A stretch of 33,783 nucleotides of DNA, from the NCBI GenBank assembly GCA_026989135.1, contig JALSJZ010000010.1:1-33783 (forward strand), in the 5' to 3' direction. How positions within the stretch are numbered: position 1 is the stretch's first letter; every line of letters starts with the position of its first letter. This stretch comes from Sedimenticola sp. (GTDB lineage: Bacteria > Pseudomonadota > Gammaproteobacteria > Chromatiales > Chromatiaceae). Under the pieces are notes generated by a model. It searched no databases. It was given only the letters and a program-made list of their open reading frames with translations, and was not told the origin of the DNA. Shown in pieces: positions 24,188 to 32,631 of this stretch. The translations under genes were made by a program, and so were the position numbers.

Positions 24188-25519
24188 ATGGCCTTTTCCC
24201 CGGCCCACCTTCTGCAAATCCTGAATGAACTGCCGTCCCCCCGGCGCTACCTGATTGCCCTGAGCGGCGGTTGTGACTCTGTCGTGCTGCTGCACGCCAT
24301 GGCGGCGATACGCGATGAACTTCCCGCAAAGTTGGTTGCCGTGCATATCAACCACGGGCTACAGCCTGACGCGCCTGCCTGGGCTGCGCATTGCGCACGA
24401 CTCTCTCAGCAGCTTGGCATCGAATTGATTCAAATAGCGCTGGGCCTTCAAATTGCTAAAGGTGAAAGCCTGGAGGCAGCGGCCCGTGATGCACGTTACC
24501 GTGCCATCAAGACCCATATAGTGGCGGGTGATATGCTGCTTACCGCACAACATCAGGATGACCAGGCCGAGACGCTCCTGCTGCAACTGTTACGCGGCAG
24601 CGGCCCCAGTGGGTTGGCGGCCATGCCTCGATGCACCTCTTTTGGAGCCGGCCTTCATGCGCGCCCACTGTTGGCCTTTACCCGCAAGCAGCTGCACCAG
24701 TATGCGGTCGAGCAGGGGTTGCTCTGGATGGAAGACCAGAGTAATCAGGATCTGCGCTTTGATCGGAATTTCCTAAGACAAGAGATTATGCCGCTGCTGG
24801 CTCAACGCTGGCCTGCCATATCCCGAACCCTGAGCCGTAGTGCGCGGCACTGTGCAGAAGCGCAGCAACTGATTGATAGCATGGCTATTGATGATCTTAA
24901 AAAGGTGGAGCAGTCAGAGGGCAGGCTGTCCGTTCAGGGGCTGGCTGCGCTGCCTGCACCACAATGCCGTGCGGTATTACGGGTCTGGATTCAGCGGGAA
25001 GGATTCCAGCTGCCTGATACGCGGCATCTGGATCGCATTCACAAAGAGATGCTGCACGCTGCACCAGATCGTAACCCGCTGGTTAGCTGGGCAGGCTGCG
25101 AACTGCGGCGCTATCGTGAGCAGCTGTATCTAATGCCTCCATTGGCACCACATGATCCCGGTATTGTCCTGAGCTGGGATGGCGAGACGCCTCTGCAGCT
25201 GCCTGCCAACCTGGGGCTTCTTACAAGCGGGGAGGGCGATCAAGGCATTGACCCGGCAACATGGCAAAATGGCAACATTGAGATCCGTTTTCGCCAGGGG
25301 GGGGAGCGCTGCCAGCTGGTTGGACGAAACCACCGCCACAGCCTGAAAAAGCTCCTTCAGGAGAGAGGCGTGCCCCCGTGGGAAAGGGGTCGAATACCGC
25401 TGGTTTTTATCGACAACCAACTGGCTGCCGTTGCCGGTCTCTGGGTCTGCAAGCCATTTGCAGCCCAAAACAACCGATCTGGAATAGTAATCCTCAAAAC
25501 ATTGAATAATCCACGATAA
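24188..25519 (+). CDS. tilS: tRNA(Ile)-lysidine synthase
   Basis: This 443-residue enzyme converts cytidine 34 of tRNA-Ile(CAU) to lysidine, so the tRNA reads AUA. The N-type ATP pyrophosphatase motif SGGCDS is at residues 26-31. HQDDQAETLLLQLLRGSG is the second nucleotide/tRNA-binding motif. MEDQSNQDLRFDRNFLR is also family-typical. The C-terminal domain has LVGRNHRHSLKKLLQERGVPPWERGRIPLV, split here by function into the tRNA-recognition lobe. The start ATG at 24188 follows the accA stop by 8 bp, so translation is probably coupled. It is the last of the core genes before the polysaccharide cluster. Confidence 0.96.
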   Translation: MAFSPAHLLQILNELPSPRRYLIALSGGCDSVVLLHAMAAIRDELPAKLVAVHINHGLQPDAPAWAAHCARLSQQLGIELIQIALGLQIAKGESLEAAARDARYRAIKTHIVAGDMLLTAQHQDDQAETLLLQLLRGSGPSGLAAMPRCTSFGAGLHARPLLAFTRKQLHQYAVEQGLLWMEDQSNQDLRFDRNFLRQEIMPLLAQRWPAISRTLSRSARHCAEAQQLIDSMAIDDLKKVEQSEGRLSVQGLAALPAPQCRAVLRVWIQREGFQLPDTRHLDRIHKEMLHAAPDRNPLVSWAGCELRRYREQLYLMPPLAPHDPGIVLSWDGETPLQLPANLGLLTSGEGDQGIDPATWQNGNIEIRFRQGGERCQLVGRNHRHSLKKLLQERGVPPWERGRIPLVFIDNQLAAVAGLWVCKPFAAQNNRSGIVILKTLNNPR

Positions 25520-25560
25520 GTCCCTATAGTTCTGAAAAACAGAACGTAAAGGGGTCTGCG

Positions 25561-26127
25561 TTGAATAGTATTTTTGGTGGGTTAATCACATCCAAAACAC
25601 GCATTCGGATATTGATGCGTCTCTTTCTTAACCCCAACCAGCATGCCTATCTGCGTGAGATGGCCGGCGAGTTTAACCTCTCGCCAAGCCAGGTACGCGA
25701 AGAGCTGCAACACCTAAACAGTGCCGGGCTGCTGGAGTGTGAAAAGTCAGGTCGCCAAATCAACTATCGGGCAAACCAAAATCACCCGCTTTTTCCTGAG
25801 CTGCACTCCATGGTTCAAAAAGCACTGGGTATGGATCGAATACTCGATAGCATCATAGAGCGGCTGGGTGATCTGGAGCTGGCCCTTATCACTGGAGATT
25901 ATGCGGAAGGGAAGGACACCGGCATTATTGATTTGGTGCTGGTAGGCAACCCGGATGCTGGAAATCTGCTTGATCTTACACACAAGACAGAGCGATATAT
26001 TGGGCGAAAAATACGGGTACTGGTATTGAGTATTAAGGATTATTCCAAAATGGCAGACACAGATGCTCTCCAGCCGGGATTACTTCTTTGGCAGCGGAAG
26101 GGTGGCACCTGTGGGGAGGCATCTTAG
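25561..26127 (+). CDS. winged-helix (ArsR-like) regulator with degenerate nucleotidyltransferase-like tail
   Basis: This 188-residue protein starts at a TTG at 25561, with AAGGGG about 6 bp upstream. Residues about 10-75 form a winged helix-turn-helix: HAYLREMAGEFNLSPSQVREELQHL is the recognition region and GLLECEKSGRQINYRAN the wing. Residues about 105-150 carry LITGDYAEGKDTGIIDLVLVG, which resembles the glycine- and aspartate-containing signature of minimal nucleotidyltransferases but lacks a clear second catalytic Asp pair, so catalysis is doubtful. Such regulators are often found at the head of surface-polysaccharide clusters. It precedes the MBL-fold gene by 25 bp and probably controls the cluster; that role is inferred. 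Confidence 0.75.
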   Translation: MNSIFGGLITSKTRIRILMRLFLNPNQHAYLREMAGEFNLSPSQVREELQHLNSAGLLECEKSGRQINYRANQNHPLFPELHSMVQKALGMDRILDSIIERLGDLELALITGDYAEGKDTGIIDLVLVGNPDAGNLLDLTHKTERYIGRKIRVLVLSIKDYSKMADTDALQPGLLLWQRKGGTCGEAS

Positions 26128-26152
26128 ACGTGGGCAAACGCATGGGTGTTGA

Positions 26153-26938
26153 GTGACTAATCAGGTTCAAAAAATAATTTCAGTTACAGCATTAGGCCAA
26201 ACAGGTTTTAGATTGGTATTTGGTGGCACCGTTGTCTATATCGACCCGTACCTTAGTAATCATGTTGCTCAAATAGAAGGGGAAGGTATGGAGCGCATGT
26301 TTCAGGTGCCATTTGCGCCTGATAGCATCGTTGATGCTGACTGGGTTTTCATCAGCCATGATCATATTGATCATTGTGATCCTTTGACTATAAAGCCGTT
26401 GTCATCAGCTTCCCCGAAGTGTGGTTTTGTTTGCACGCCAAGAGTGGCTGAAAAATTACTGGAATGGGGGGTTACTGAGAGCCGTATTATCTTAGCTATG
26501 GAAGGTGAGTGGATTACCTTGTCGTCAATGCTGCGTGTTACTACAGTCCCGGCAGCACATCCAGAAATCTGTCGTGATGGTAATGCTTTTGCGCGATGTG
26601 TTGGCTTTATTATTGAGTATAAAGGGCGGTGTTTATACCATGCTGGGGATACAGCCATTACAGATGAATTCTTGAGTATCCTTAAACGGTTTATGCCTAT
26701 TGACGTGGCCTTTCTGCCGGTTAATGAACAAAACTACTTCCGTGAGCGGCGGGGGATTATAGGCAATATGACTATTCGAGAGGCCTTTGGCCTGGCAGAA
26801 GAGATAGGTGCTCGTATTGTGGTGCCGACGCATTGGGATATGTTTGCATCCAATCAAGTATATCGTGAGGAAATTGAGTTGCTCTATAAGCTGATTAACC
26901 CGAAATTTAAACTCTCTATCTATCCGCAGACACTTTGA
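26153..26938 (+). CDS. MBL-fold metal-dependent hydrolase (UlaG-like)
   Basis: This is a 261-residue cytoplasmic metallo-beta-lactamase-fold protein. The metal-binding signature is SHDHIDH, followed by AAHPE, HAGDT and PTHWDM, the ligands of the UlaG/RNase Z-type subgroup. The start is a GTG at 26153 with a weak ribosome site; no better in-frame start was found. Base composition drops from here on. Its position, 25 bp after the regulator and directly before a glycosyltransferase, suggests hydrolysis of a phosphorylated sugar or lactone in sugar precursor synthesis, but the substrate cannot be read from the sequence. Confidence 0.82.
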   Translation: MTNQVQKIISVTALGQTGFRLVFGGTVVYIDPYLSNHVAQIEGEGMERMFQVPFAPDSIVDADWVFISHDHIDHCDPLTIKPLSSASPKCGFVCTPRVAEKLLEWGVTESRIILAMEGEWITLSSMLRVTTVPAAHPEICRDGNAFARCVGFIIEYKGRCLYHAGDTAITDEFLSILKRFMPIDVAFLPVNEQNYFRERRGIIGNMTIREAFGLAEEIGARIVVPTHWDMFASNQVYREEIELLYKLINPKFKLSIYPQTL

Positions 26939-26946
26939 TTATCGGC

Positions 26947-27828
26947 ATGAATGTAAGCATTATCATACGAACTTATAACGAGGAGAAACACCTCAGAGAT
27001 CTGTTGCAGAGCATACAGAATCAGGATTGCAATGGGATAGATTATGAGGTAGTGATTATTGATTCAGGCTCGACAGACCAGACGCTGGATATTGCGCGTC
27101 AGTTTAAGACCCGAACCATTCATATTTGTAAAGATGAGTTTTCATTTGGGCGATCACTTAACATGGGGTGTGAGGCCGCTTCTGGTGAGATTCTTGTATT
27201 TATAAGCGGCCATTGCATCCCTGCATCCCGGGTTTGGTTGCATGAATTGATCAGTCCGCTTGGCAGTAATTCCATTGTATACACTTATGGATTTCAGCAT
27301 GGTAATGAGATCAGCAGATTTAGTGAATGCCAACTGTTCGCAAAAAACTTTAGTGCCAGAAGTCGAATTCCTCAGGATGGAATCTATTGCAATAATGCTA
27401 ATGCTGCATTATTGAAAGAGATATGGCATCAACACAGATTTGATGAGGAACTAACCGGCCTGGAAGATATGCACCTTTCCAAACGATTGGTGGGGCAGGG
27501 CTACAAGATTGGTTACGTTGCTGAAGCGCCGGTATACCACCTGCATCATGAGAAGTGGGCACAAATAAAGCGACGTTTTGAACGTGAAGCAATCGCTTTG
27601 CGACATATCATGCCAGAGATACAGATCTCATTTTTTGATTTTCTTCATTATTTTTTTAGCGCGGTTATTCTTGATATGCGAGTTGCATTTCAGCAGCGTT
27701 TATTTAGCAAAAAGGCAGGGGAGATATTAATGTACCGGCTAATGCAGTTTTGGGGTTCCTACCGTGGAAATCACCTCCACCGAAAGCTCTCCAAACAGAG
27801 AAAAGAAGCCTATTTTTACCCCAGATGA
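26947..27828 (+). CDS. family 2 glycosyltransferase
   Basis: This 293-residue GT-A enzyme adds a sugar to a growing glycan at the cytoplasmic membrane face. The N-terminal MNVSIIIRTYNEE and VVIIDSGSTDQT are the GT2 nucleotide-binding segments. At the usual DxD position it reads FISGHCIP, a variant seen in some GT2 subgroups. CNNANAALL and LTGLEDMHLSKRL (ED acidic pair) supply the acceptor/catalytic region. No transmembrane helices are obvious, although a hydrophobic stretch lies near residues 230-245. I use the ATG at 26947; a TTG at 26935 overlapping the previous stop by 4 bp is possible. The donor and linkage are unknown. Confidence 0.87.
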   Translation: MNVSIIIRTYNEEKHLRDLLQSIQNQDCNGIDYEVVIIDSGSTDQTLDIARQFKTRTIHICKDEFSFGRSLNMGCEAASGEILVFISGHCIPASRVWLHELISPLGSNSIVYTYGFQHGNEISRFSECQLFAKNFSARSRIPQDGIYCNNANAALLKEIWHQHRFDEELTGLEDMHLSKRLVGQGYKIGYVAEAPVYHLHHEKWAQIKRRFEREAIALRHIMPEIQISFFDFLHYFFSAVILDMRVAFQQRLFSKKAGEILMYRLMQFWGSYRGNHLHRKLSKQRKEAYFYPR

Positions 27829-27853
27829 TTATGGGATATCAAAGTAACTCATT

Positions 27854-28561
27854 ATGATTAATGAAATAAAACAAATTGTTGCTTTGCTGCCCATGAAGGC
27901 TAATAGTGAACGTGTCAAAGATAAAAACTTTCGTGATTTTTGTGGCAAACCCCTTTTTTGCTGGATACTCGATACCTTATTGGAGGTTAAAGAGATCGAT
28001 AAGATTGTTATCAACACCGATGCTCGCCATATTCTTGCTGAAAAAGGGGTGATTGAGACTGACCGGATAATGATTCGTGATCGGAAGCCTGAAATATGCG
28101 GTGATTGTGTCTCAATGAATCTGGTACTTGCTGATGATGTTGCCAATGTTGATGCTGATATCTATCTTATGACACATACCACCAATCCATTAATGAGTGT
28201 GGATACCATTTGTGGTGCCCTGAGAGCCTTTCAAGAGGCGCGGGCTACAGGGCAGACAGACTCTCTTTTTACGGTTGATAAAGTACAGGCCCGCTTCTAC
28301 CGTGCTGATTGCAGTGCCGTAAACCATGATCCAGATAACCTCATTCGCACCCAGGATCTTGAACCCTGGTTTGAGGAAAACTCCAATCTGTATATCTTTA
28401 CCCAAGAGAGCTTTGGTAAAACCAATGCGCGCATTGGTAAACAACCAATGATGTATGAAGGGCCGCGTTTTGAATCAATCGATATTGATGATCAGGAGGA
28501 CTGGAACTTTGCGGTCATTGCTGCTCACTACCTTCTTGAGCAGAGAGGGAATGGCTCATGA
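27854..28561 (+). CDS. cytidylyltransferase, CMP-sialic acid synthetase-like (NeuA family)
   Basis: This 235-residue nucleotidyltransferase should activate an acidic sugar with CTP. The N-terminal LLPMKANSERVKDKN corresponds to the CTP-binding loop IPARGGSKRIPxKN of NeuA/KdsB-type enzymes, with a diverged first half. VINTDARHI and YLMTHTTNPL fit the family. The tail SIDIDDQEDWNFA, with its Asp pair, matches the metal-binding end of CMP-sugar synthetases. No sialic acid synthase (neuB) or epimerase is within view, so the sugar may be made elsewhere or be unusual. It overlaps the next gene by 4 bp (ATGA), so the two are co-translated. Confidence 0.83.
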   Translation: MINEIKQIVALLPMKANSERVKDKNFRDFCGKPLFCWILDTLLEVKEIDKIVINTDARHILAEKGVIETDRIMIRDRKPEICGDCVSMNLVLADDVANVDADIYLMTHTTNPLMSVDTICGALRAFQEARATGQTDSLFTVDKVQARFYRADCSAVNHDPDNLIRTQDLEPWFEENSNLYIFTQESFGKTNARIGKQPMMYEGPRFESIDIDDQEDWNFAVIAAHYLLEQRGNGS

Positions 28562-29490
28562 AGGTACTGATAACCTGTCCACCGATGCTGGGCATGATCG
28601 ACAACTTCCGCCCAATCTTTGAGCGGCACGGTGTTGAGCTGACCACCCCCGGAGTTGTACAGACCCTCTCTATTGAAGAGCTTATGCAGTTGGTGCCGCA
28701 GCATGATGGCTGGATTATAGGGGATGATCCGGCAACCCACGAGGTATTCACTGCTGGCAAGGCTGGTTGCCTTAAAGCAGCTGTAAAGTGGGGGGTTGGT
28801 GTTGATAATGTCGACTTTACAGCGTGCAAAGAGCTTGAGATCCAAATTGCAAATACTCCCAACATGTTTGGGAATGAAGTAGCTGACATTGCTATGGGCT
28901 ATGTTATTGCCTTGGCCAGGGAGACCTTTGAAATTGATCTCGGTGTGCGGGCAGGGGAATGGCCTAAACCTAGGGGTATCTCTCTTGCCGACAAGGTTGT
29001 CGCCCTTGTGGGCTTTGGGGATGTTGGAAAAGCCACTGCCAAGCGTCTGTTGGCAGCTGGTATGCGCGTTATTGTATATGATCCTAATGCTCAAGCAGAG
29101 CCTCGGTTATCGGTTGAGAGAGCCGTTTGGCCTAAACATATTGAAGAGGCTGACTTTATTGTCATTACATGTTCTTTGACGCCTGCCAGCCGATATATGG
29201 TGAATACAGTCGTGCTGGATATTGCCAAGGCAGGTGTGCGGATAGTCAACGTGGGTCGAGGCCCTGTTATTTGTGAGCCAGATCTTGTAGCGGCATTGCA
29301 GTCTGGAAAGGTCTATTCCGCAGCCCTGGATGTTTTTGAAGATGAACCATTGCCCTTAGACTCACCTCTTCGACAGCTTCCTCATTGTCTGTTTGGTTCT
29401 CATAATGCATCCAACACTGTTGATGCTGTTGAACGCACCAGCCACGCTGCTATTCAAAAACTGTTTAGTTTTCTTGGGGTTCGCTCATGA
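28558..29490 (+). CDS. D-2-hydroxyacid dehydrogenase (phosphoglycerate dehydrogenase-like)
   Basis: This 310-residue NAD-dependent dehydrogenase has the dinucleotide motif GFGDVG (about residues 150-155), and the catalytic residues Arg in NVGRG, Glu in FEDEP and His in GSHNA. It lacks the C-terminal ACT domain of serine-pathway SerA. Overlaps of 4 bp on both sides, with the cytidylyltransferase and the SDR gene, tie it to sugar-nucleotide synthesis, where it may oxidise or reduce a hydroxy-acid sugar precursor. The substrate is unknown and a role in amino acid synthesis is less likely from context. Confidence 0.88.
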   Translation: MKVLITCPPMLGMIDNFRPIFERHGVELTTPGVVQTLSIEELMQLVPQHDGWIIGDDPATHEVFTAGKAGCLKAAVKWGVGVDNVDFTACKELEIQIANTPNMFGNEVADIAMGYVIALARETFEIDLGVRAGEWPKPRGISLADKVVALVGFGDVGKATAKRLLAAGMRVIVYDPNAQAEPRLSVERAVWPKHIEEADFIVITCSLTPASRYMVNTVVLDIAKAGVRIVNVGRGPVICEPDLVAALQSGKVYSAALDVFEDEPLPLDSPLRQLPHCLFGSHNASNTVDAVERTSHAAIQKLFSFLGVRS

Positions 29491-30230
29491 GTCAACGCAC
29501 TGCATTTATAACGGGAGCAAATGGTGCCATTGGGCAGGCATTGTGTTCTGCTTTTCATGATGCCGCTTGGCGAGTAGTCGCCAGTGATAAAGCTAAATCT
29601 GCTGCGTTTGATGTTGATGCTTATATTCCTGTGGATCTTAAACAGCTTTGTTGCAATGACGCGTATCAAGATGAAGTTTTTGCTGGATTGAGAGAAGAAC
29701 TGCATGATAGTGGCCTACATCTGCTCATTAATAATGCTGCTGTCCAAATCGTTGCCCCCGTTGAGCAATTGTCTGCCAATGATTGGCATACTACATTGGA
29801 TGTTAATCTTGTTGCGCCCTTCTTGCTGACGAAAACCCTTCTGCCTGAGCTAAAAAAAGGCAATGGTTCAGTTATAAATATTGCGAGTATCCATGCGCAG
29901 TTGAGCAAACCACACTTTACTGTTTATGCCGCCAGCAAAGCTGCTTTAGTGGGTATGACGCGCTCACTGGCTGTTGAGTTGGGCAGTTATATCCGTGTTA
30001 ATGCTATCTCTCCAGCAGCTATAGCCACCCCAATGCTTAAAGCAGGATTTAAAGATAATCCACAAGGACTTGCCCTGCTCAGCAGCTACCATCCCAGCGG
30101 CTGCATAGGTGCAACCAAGGATATTGTAGAAGCTGCGCTATATCTTGCTGAAGCTGAAGGTGCTTTTCTTAATGGAACGGTTATCAGCCTTGATGGTGGT
30201 ATTGCTTCAAGATTGCATGACCCGGTCTGA
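29487..30230 (+). CDS. short-chain dehydrogenase/reductase (SDR)
   Basis: This is a 247-residue classical SDR. TGANGAIG (residues 9-16) is the cofactor-binding motif, NNAA the structural motif, and Ser in NIASIHAQ with YAASK gives the catalytic Ser-Tyr-Lys set. ISPAAIATPM and the DGG end are typical of the family. It is translationally coupled to the preceding dehydrogenase by ATGA. It probably oxidises or reduces a keto group of the sugar handled by the two upstream enzymes. It belongs to the FabG-like group by sequence but the operon argues against fatty acid synthesis. Confidence 0.9.
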   Translation: MSQRTAFITGANGAIGQALCSAFHDAAWRVVASDKAKSAAFDVDAYIPVDLKQLCCNDAYQDEVFAGLREELHDSGLHLLINNAAVQIVAPVEQLSANDWHTTLDVNLVAPFLLTKTLLPELKKGNGSVINIASIHAQLSKPHFTVYAASKAALVGMTRSLAVELGSYIRVNAISPAAIATPMLKAGFKDNPQGLALLSSYHPSGCIGATKDIVEAALYLAEAEGAFLNGTVISLDGGIASRLHDPV

Positions 30231-30258
30231 TCAGTAACATATTAGACTGATATTCCCA

Positions 30259-31665
30259 TTGACTAATACCCCTCATAAAATCTGGCACTCCCCAACTTTA
30301 ATGACTTGGGGTAATCTGGGCTCCAGAGTGCTGGGTTTTGCAATTTTATTGCCTTTAGTTCTTGGAAATTTAACTGTTGAAGAGGCCAGCCTTTGGCTGT
30401 TGTTTCAGGCGGTGCTGGCTCTTCAGGGTATGGCTGATTTTGGGTTTTCACCAACCTTTATTCGGATCATTTCGTATGCCAGGTCAGAAAAAAACGCATC
30501 AAAAATAACATCGGATAAAATTAATTTACTCAGTATTAATGATGCTTTAATGCATCGAGTCATAGGCACTATGCGCTGTGTCTACAATCGCTTGAGCTGG
30601 GTGGTTTTTTTCCTAATGACTCTGCTTGGCTCCTTAGTAGTGATGAAGCCGATATTGCTGCTTGAAGATATCACAATTGGTTGGTCTGCCTGGACTGTGA
30701 TTGCGGTTAGTAGTGTTCTGATATTTCGGGGTGGAATGTTTGGAGCCTACATGCAGGGAGCTGATCAGATAGCATTGTACCAGCGCTGGCAAATTGTCAC
30801 AGGCATGGTGTCGCTCATCGGAGCGATTATTGCACTTCTCATGGGTGGAGGTCTTTTTCTCTTGGTGTTGATTGTACAGGCTGGTGGTGTTGTGAGTGTT
30901 TTTGTAACACGCAGATTGGCTATTCAGCATGCACCCAAGGGATCATGGTTTGACCCTGCAATAAAAGACTCAGAGGTTATGCAAACTGTATGGCCAGCTG
31001 CATGGCGGAGTGGACTAGGTGTTGCTGTAACCTGTGGCACCATACAGGGAACAGGAGTTGCTTATGCTCAAATTGCACCTGCGGCAGATGCTGCTGCGTT
31101 CCTGTTAGCTCAGCGTGTGGTGCGAACTCTAAGTGCATTTGCAAATGCGCCATTCTATACATGCATTCCTCATATGTCGCGAATGTATGCTGAAGGAAGA
31201 TTGGCCGAATTGGTTGAAAGTGCAAGAGTCGGCATGCTGCAAGCCAACTGGATACTGGTTGGTGGCATTATAGTGGTTGGTTTCACAGCAGAGCCATTGC
31301 TAGTATTCATTGGTAGCCAGACGACATTTGTGTCAACGGGTGTCTGGTGGATGCTAGGGCTGGCAACGCTTATTGAACGGATTGGTGCAATGCACTTACA
31401 GTTATATAGTACGACTAATCATATTGTTTGGCATATTGTTGCCAGCATTACGGGTGGGATAATGTTGTTTACTATCCCCATATCATTTCAATGGTTAGGT
31501 GTTATTGGGCTTCCTCTTGGGATTCTAATAGCTTATACCATGTTTTTTACCCCTTATAATCTTAGCCGTAGCTATTCCGCTTTTCATATGAATCCTGCAC
31601 ATATGGATGGGGTGGCAAGTATGATACCAGTAACACTATTAATAATAATGCTGATATTTGCATGA
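30259..31665 (+). CDS. polysaccharide flippase (Wzx/MATE-like, MOP superfamily)
   Basis: This 468-residue inner-membrane protein has about 12 hydrophobic segments and short charged loops, as in lipid-linked oligosaccharide flippases. Hydrophobic helices start near residues 20, 45, 110, 150 and 185 and continue to the C-terminus. The start is taken as the TTG at 30259; an ATG at 30301 is an alternative and neither has a clear ribosome site. It follows the SDR by 28 bp. It would carry the assembled repeat unit across the membrane. No polymerase or ligase is visible in the window. The family call rests on topology and context more than on a diagnostic motif. Confidence 0.78.
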   Translation: MTNTPHKIWHSPTLMTWGNLGSRVLGFAILLPLVLGNLTVEEASLWLLFQAVLALQGMADFGFSPTFIRIISYARSEKNASKITSDKINLLSINDALMHRVIGTMRCVYNRLSWVVFFLMTLLGSLVVMKPILLLEDITIGWSAWTVIAVSSVLIFRGGMFGAYMQGADQIALYQRWQIVTGMVSLIGAIIALLMGGGLFLLVLIVQAGGVVSVFVTRRLAIQHAPKGSWFDPAIKDSEVMQTVWPAAWRSGLGVAVTCGTIQGTGVAYAQIAPAADAAAFLLAQRVVRTLSAFANAPFYTCIPHMSRMYAEGRLAELVESARVGMLQANWILVGGIIVVGFTAEPLLVFIGSQTTFVSTGVWWMLGLATLIERIGAMHLQLYSTTNHIVWHIVASITGGIMLFTIPISFQWLGVIGLPLGILIAYTMFFTPYNLSRSYSAFHMNPAHMDGVASMIPVTLLIIMLIFA

Positions 31666-31751
31666 ACCGTTGGGCACTTATTGGTTTTTCTCTTAGCGCT
31701 CCGCCAAGGTGATAAGGTGGAGATTTATGGCGAGTGAGGGTTGAGGTCATT

Positions 31752-32567
31752 ATGAAGATAATGAATTTTATTTATCTGTTAAGAGTTTGGAGGAATCTTG
31801 GCTTGTCTGCATTTTTGAGCGTTATATATGGTGCGGTTAGAAATATGCCAGTTTGCATACCGTTAGGCGACAGGAAATACTTGGTTAATTCAGAGCAAGC
31901 AACAACCTACCATCTGGTAAATTCGCTTTCTAAACTGACCAAGCTTGTCCAGGCGATTCCAAGTGTTGAGTCACCTGTGATTTTAGATGTTGGTGCAAAT
32001 TGTGGTTTATTTAGTGCCTTAGCAGCTCAGCGTTTTCCGTCAGCTAGGATCTATGCATTTGAGCCAGCACCAGACTTGTCTATATTAGCCAAAGAGAACC
32101 TGAAGGATCATGGTTGCACTGTAGTTCAAAAAGCTGTAGCCGATAAAACCGGAAAATCAACCTTGTTTATTAATAAAAAAAGCCAACAAACCAATTCTAT
32201 CATTCGTGATGCTGTAGCGGCTGTTGGAGAGGTATCCGGTGAGCATGAAGTAGAGACCATCTCTTTGGATGACTTTGTAAGAATTGAAGGGATAGATAAA
32301 ATTGATGTGTTAAAAATAGATGTGCAAGGAGCAGAGTCAGCAGTGCTGGCAGGAGCGGTTGAAACTTTGAAAAAAACGCATGCTCTCATTGTTGAAATCA
32401 CGTTTCTAGACCCTGGAGCGCAAGAATTAATGCAATTGCTGACCAGGTATTTCCCAATATGGCGCCCTATAGCTCCGGTTTTATTTGGTGCAGATATTTT
32501 ATTATTACGTGATAATGAAGGTGAAAATGCATATACACAAAAACATAACTGTCAAAACATTAGGTGA
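31752..32567 (+). CDS. FkbM-family SAM-dependent methyltransferase
   Basis: This is a 271-residue methyltransferase. The SAM-binding motif ILDVGANCGLFS, the FEPAP segment, and LKIDVQGAE (the acidic motif IV equivalent) are the FkbM signature. These enzymes methylate hydroxyl groups of glycans or polyketides. I chose the ATG at 31752, with GAGG 6 bp upstream; the frame is also open from a GTG at 31734. The N-terminal 60 residues include a basic, hydrophobic stretch that may contact the membrane. The 86 bp gap after the flippase contains a short GC-rich hairpin with no U-run. Its role is most likely O-methylation of the surface polysaccharide made here. Confidence 0.88.
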   Translation: MKIMNFIYLLRVWRNLGLSAFLSVIYGAVRNMPVCIPLGDRKYLVNSEQATTYHLVNSLSKLTKLVQAIPSVESPVILDVGANCGLFSALAAQRFPSARIYAFEPAPDLSILAKENLKDHGCTVVQKAVADKTGKSTLFINKKSQQTNSIIRDAVAAVGEVSGEHEVETISLDDFVRIEGIDKIDVLKIDVQGAESAVLAGAVETLKKTHALIVEITFLDPGAQELMQLLTRYFPIWRPIAPVLFGADILLLRDNEGENAYTQKHNCQNIR

Positions 32568-32631
32568 ATTATAAAGTGTAGCATGCTCTAAAGTTTGTTG
32601 CTTTAAAGGCTAATTAAAACAGGGTGGCATA

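Noticed and set aside
31699-31722. Short hairpin between flippase and FkbM genes as a terminator
   Set aside because: Only a 7 bp stem with one G-T pair, a 10 nt loop and no U-run.
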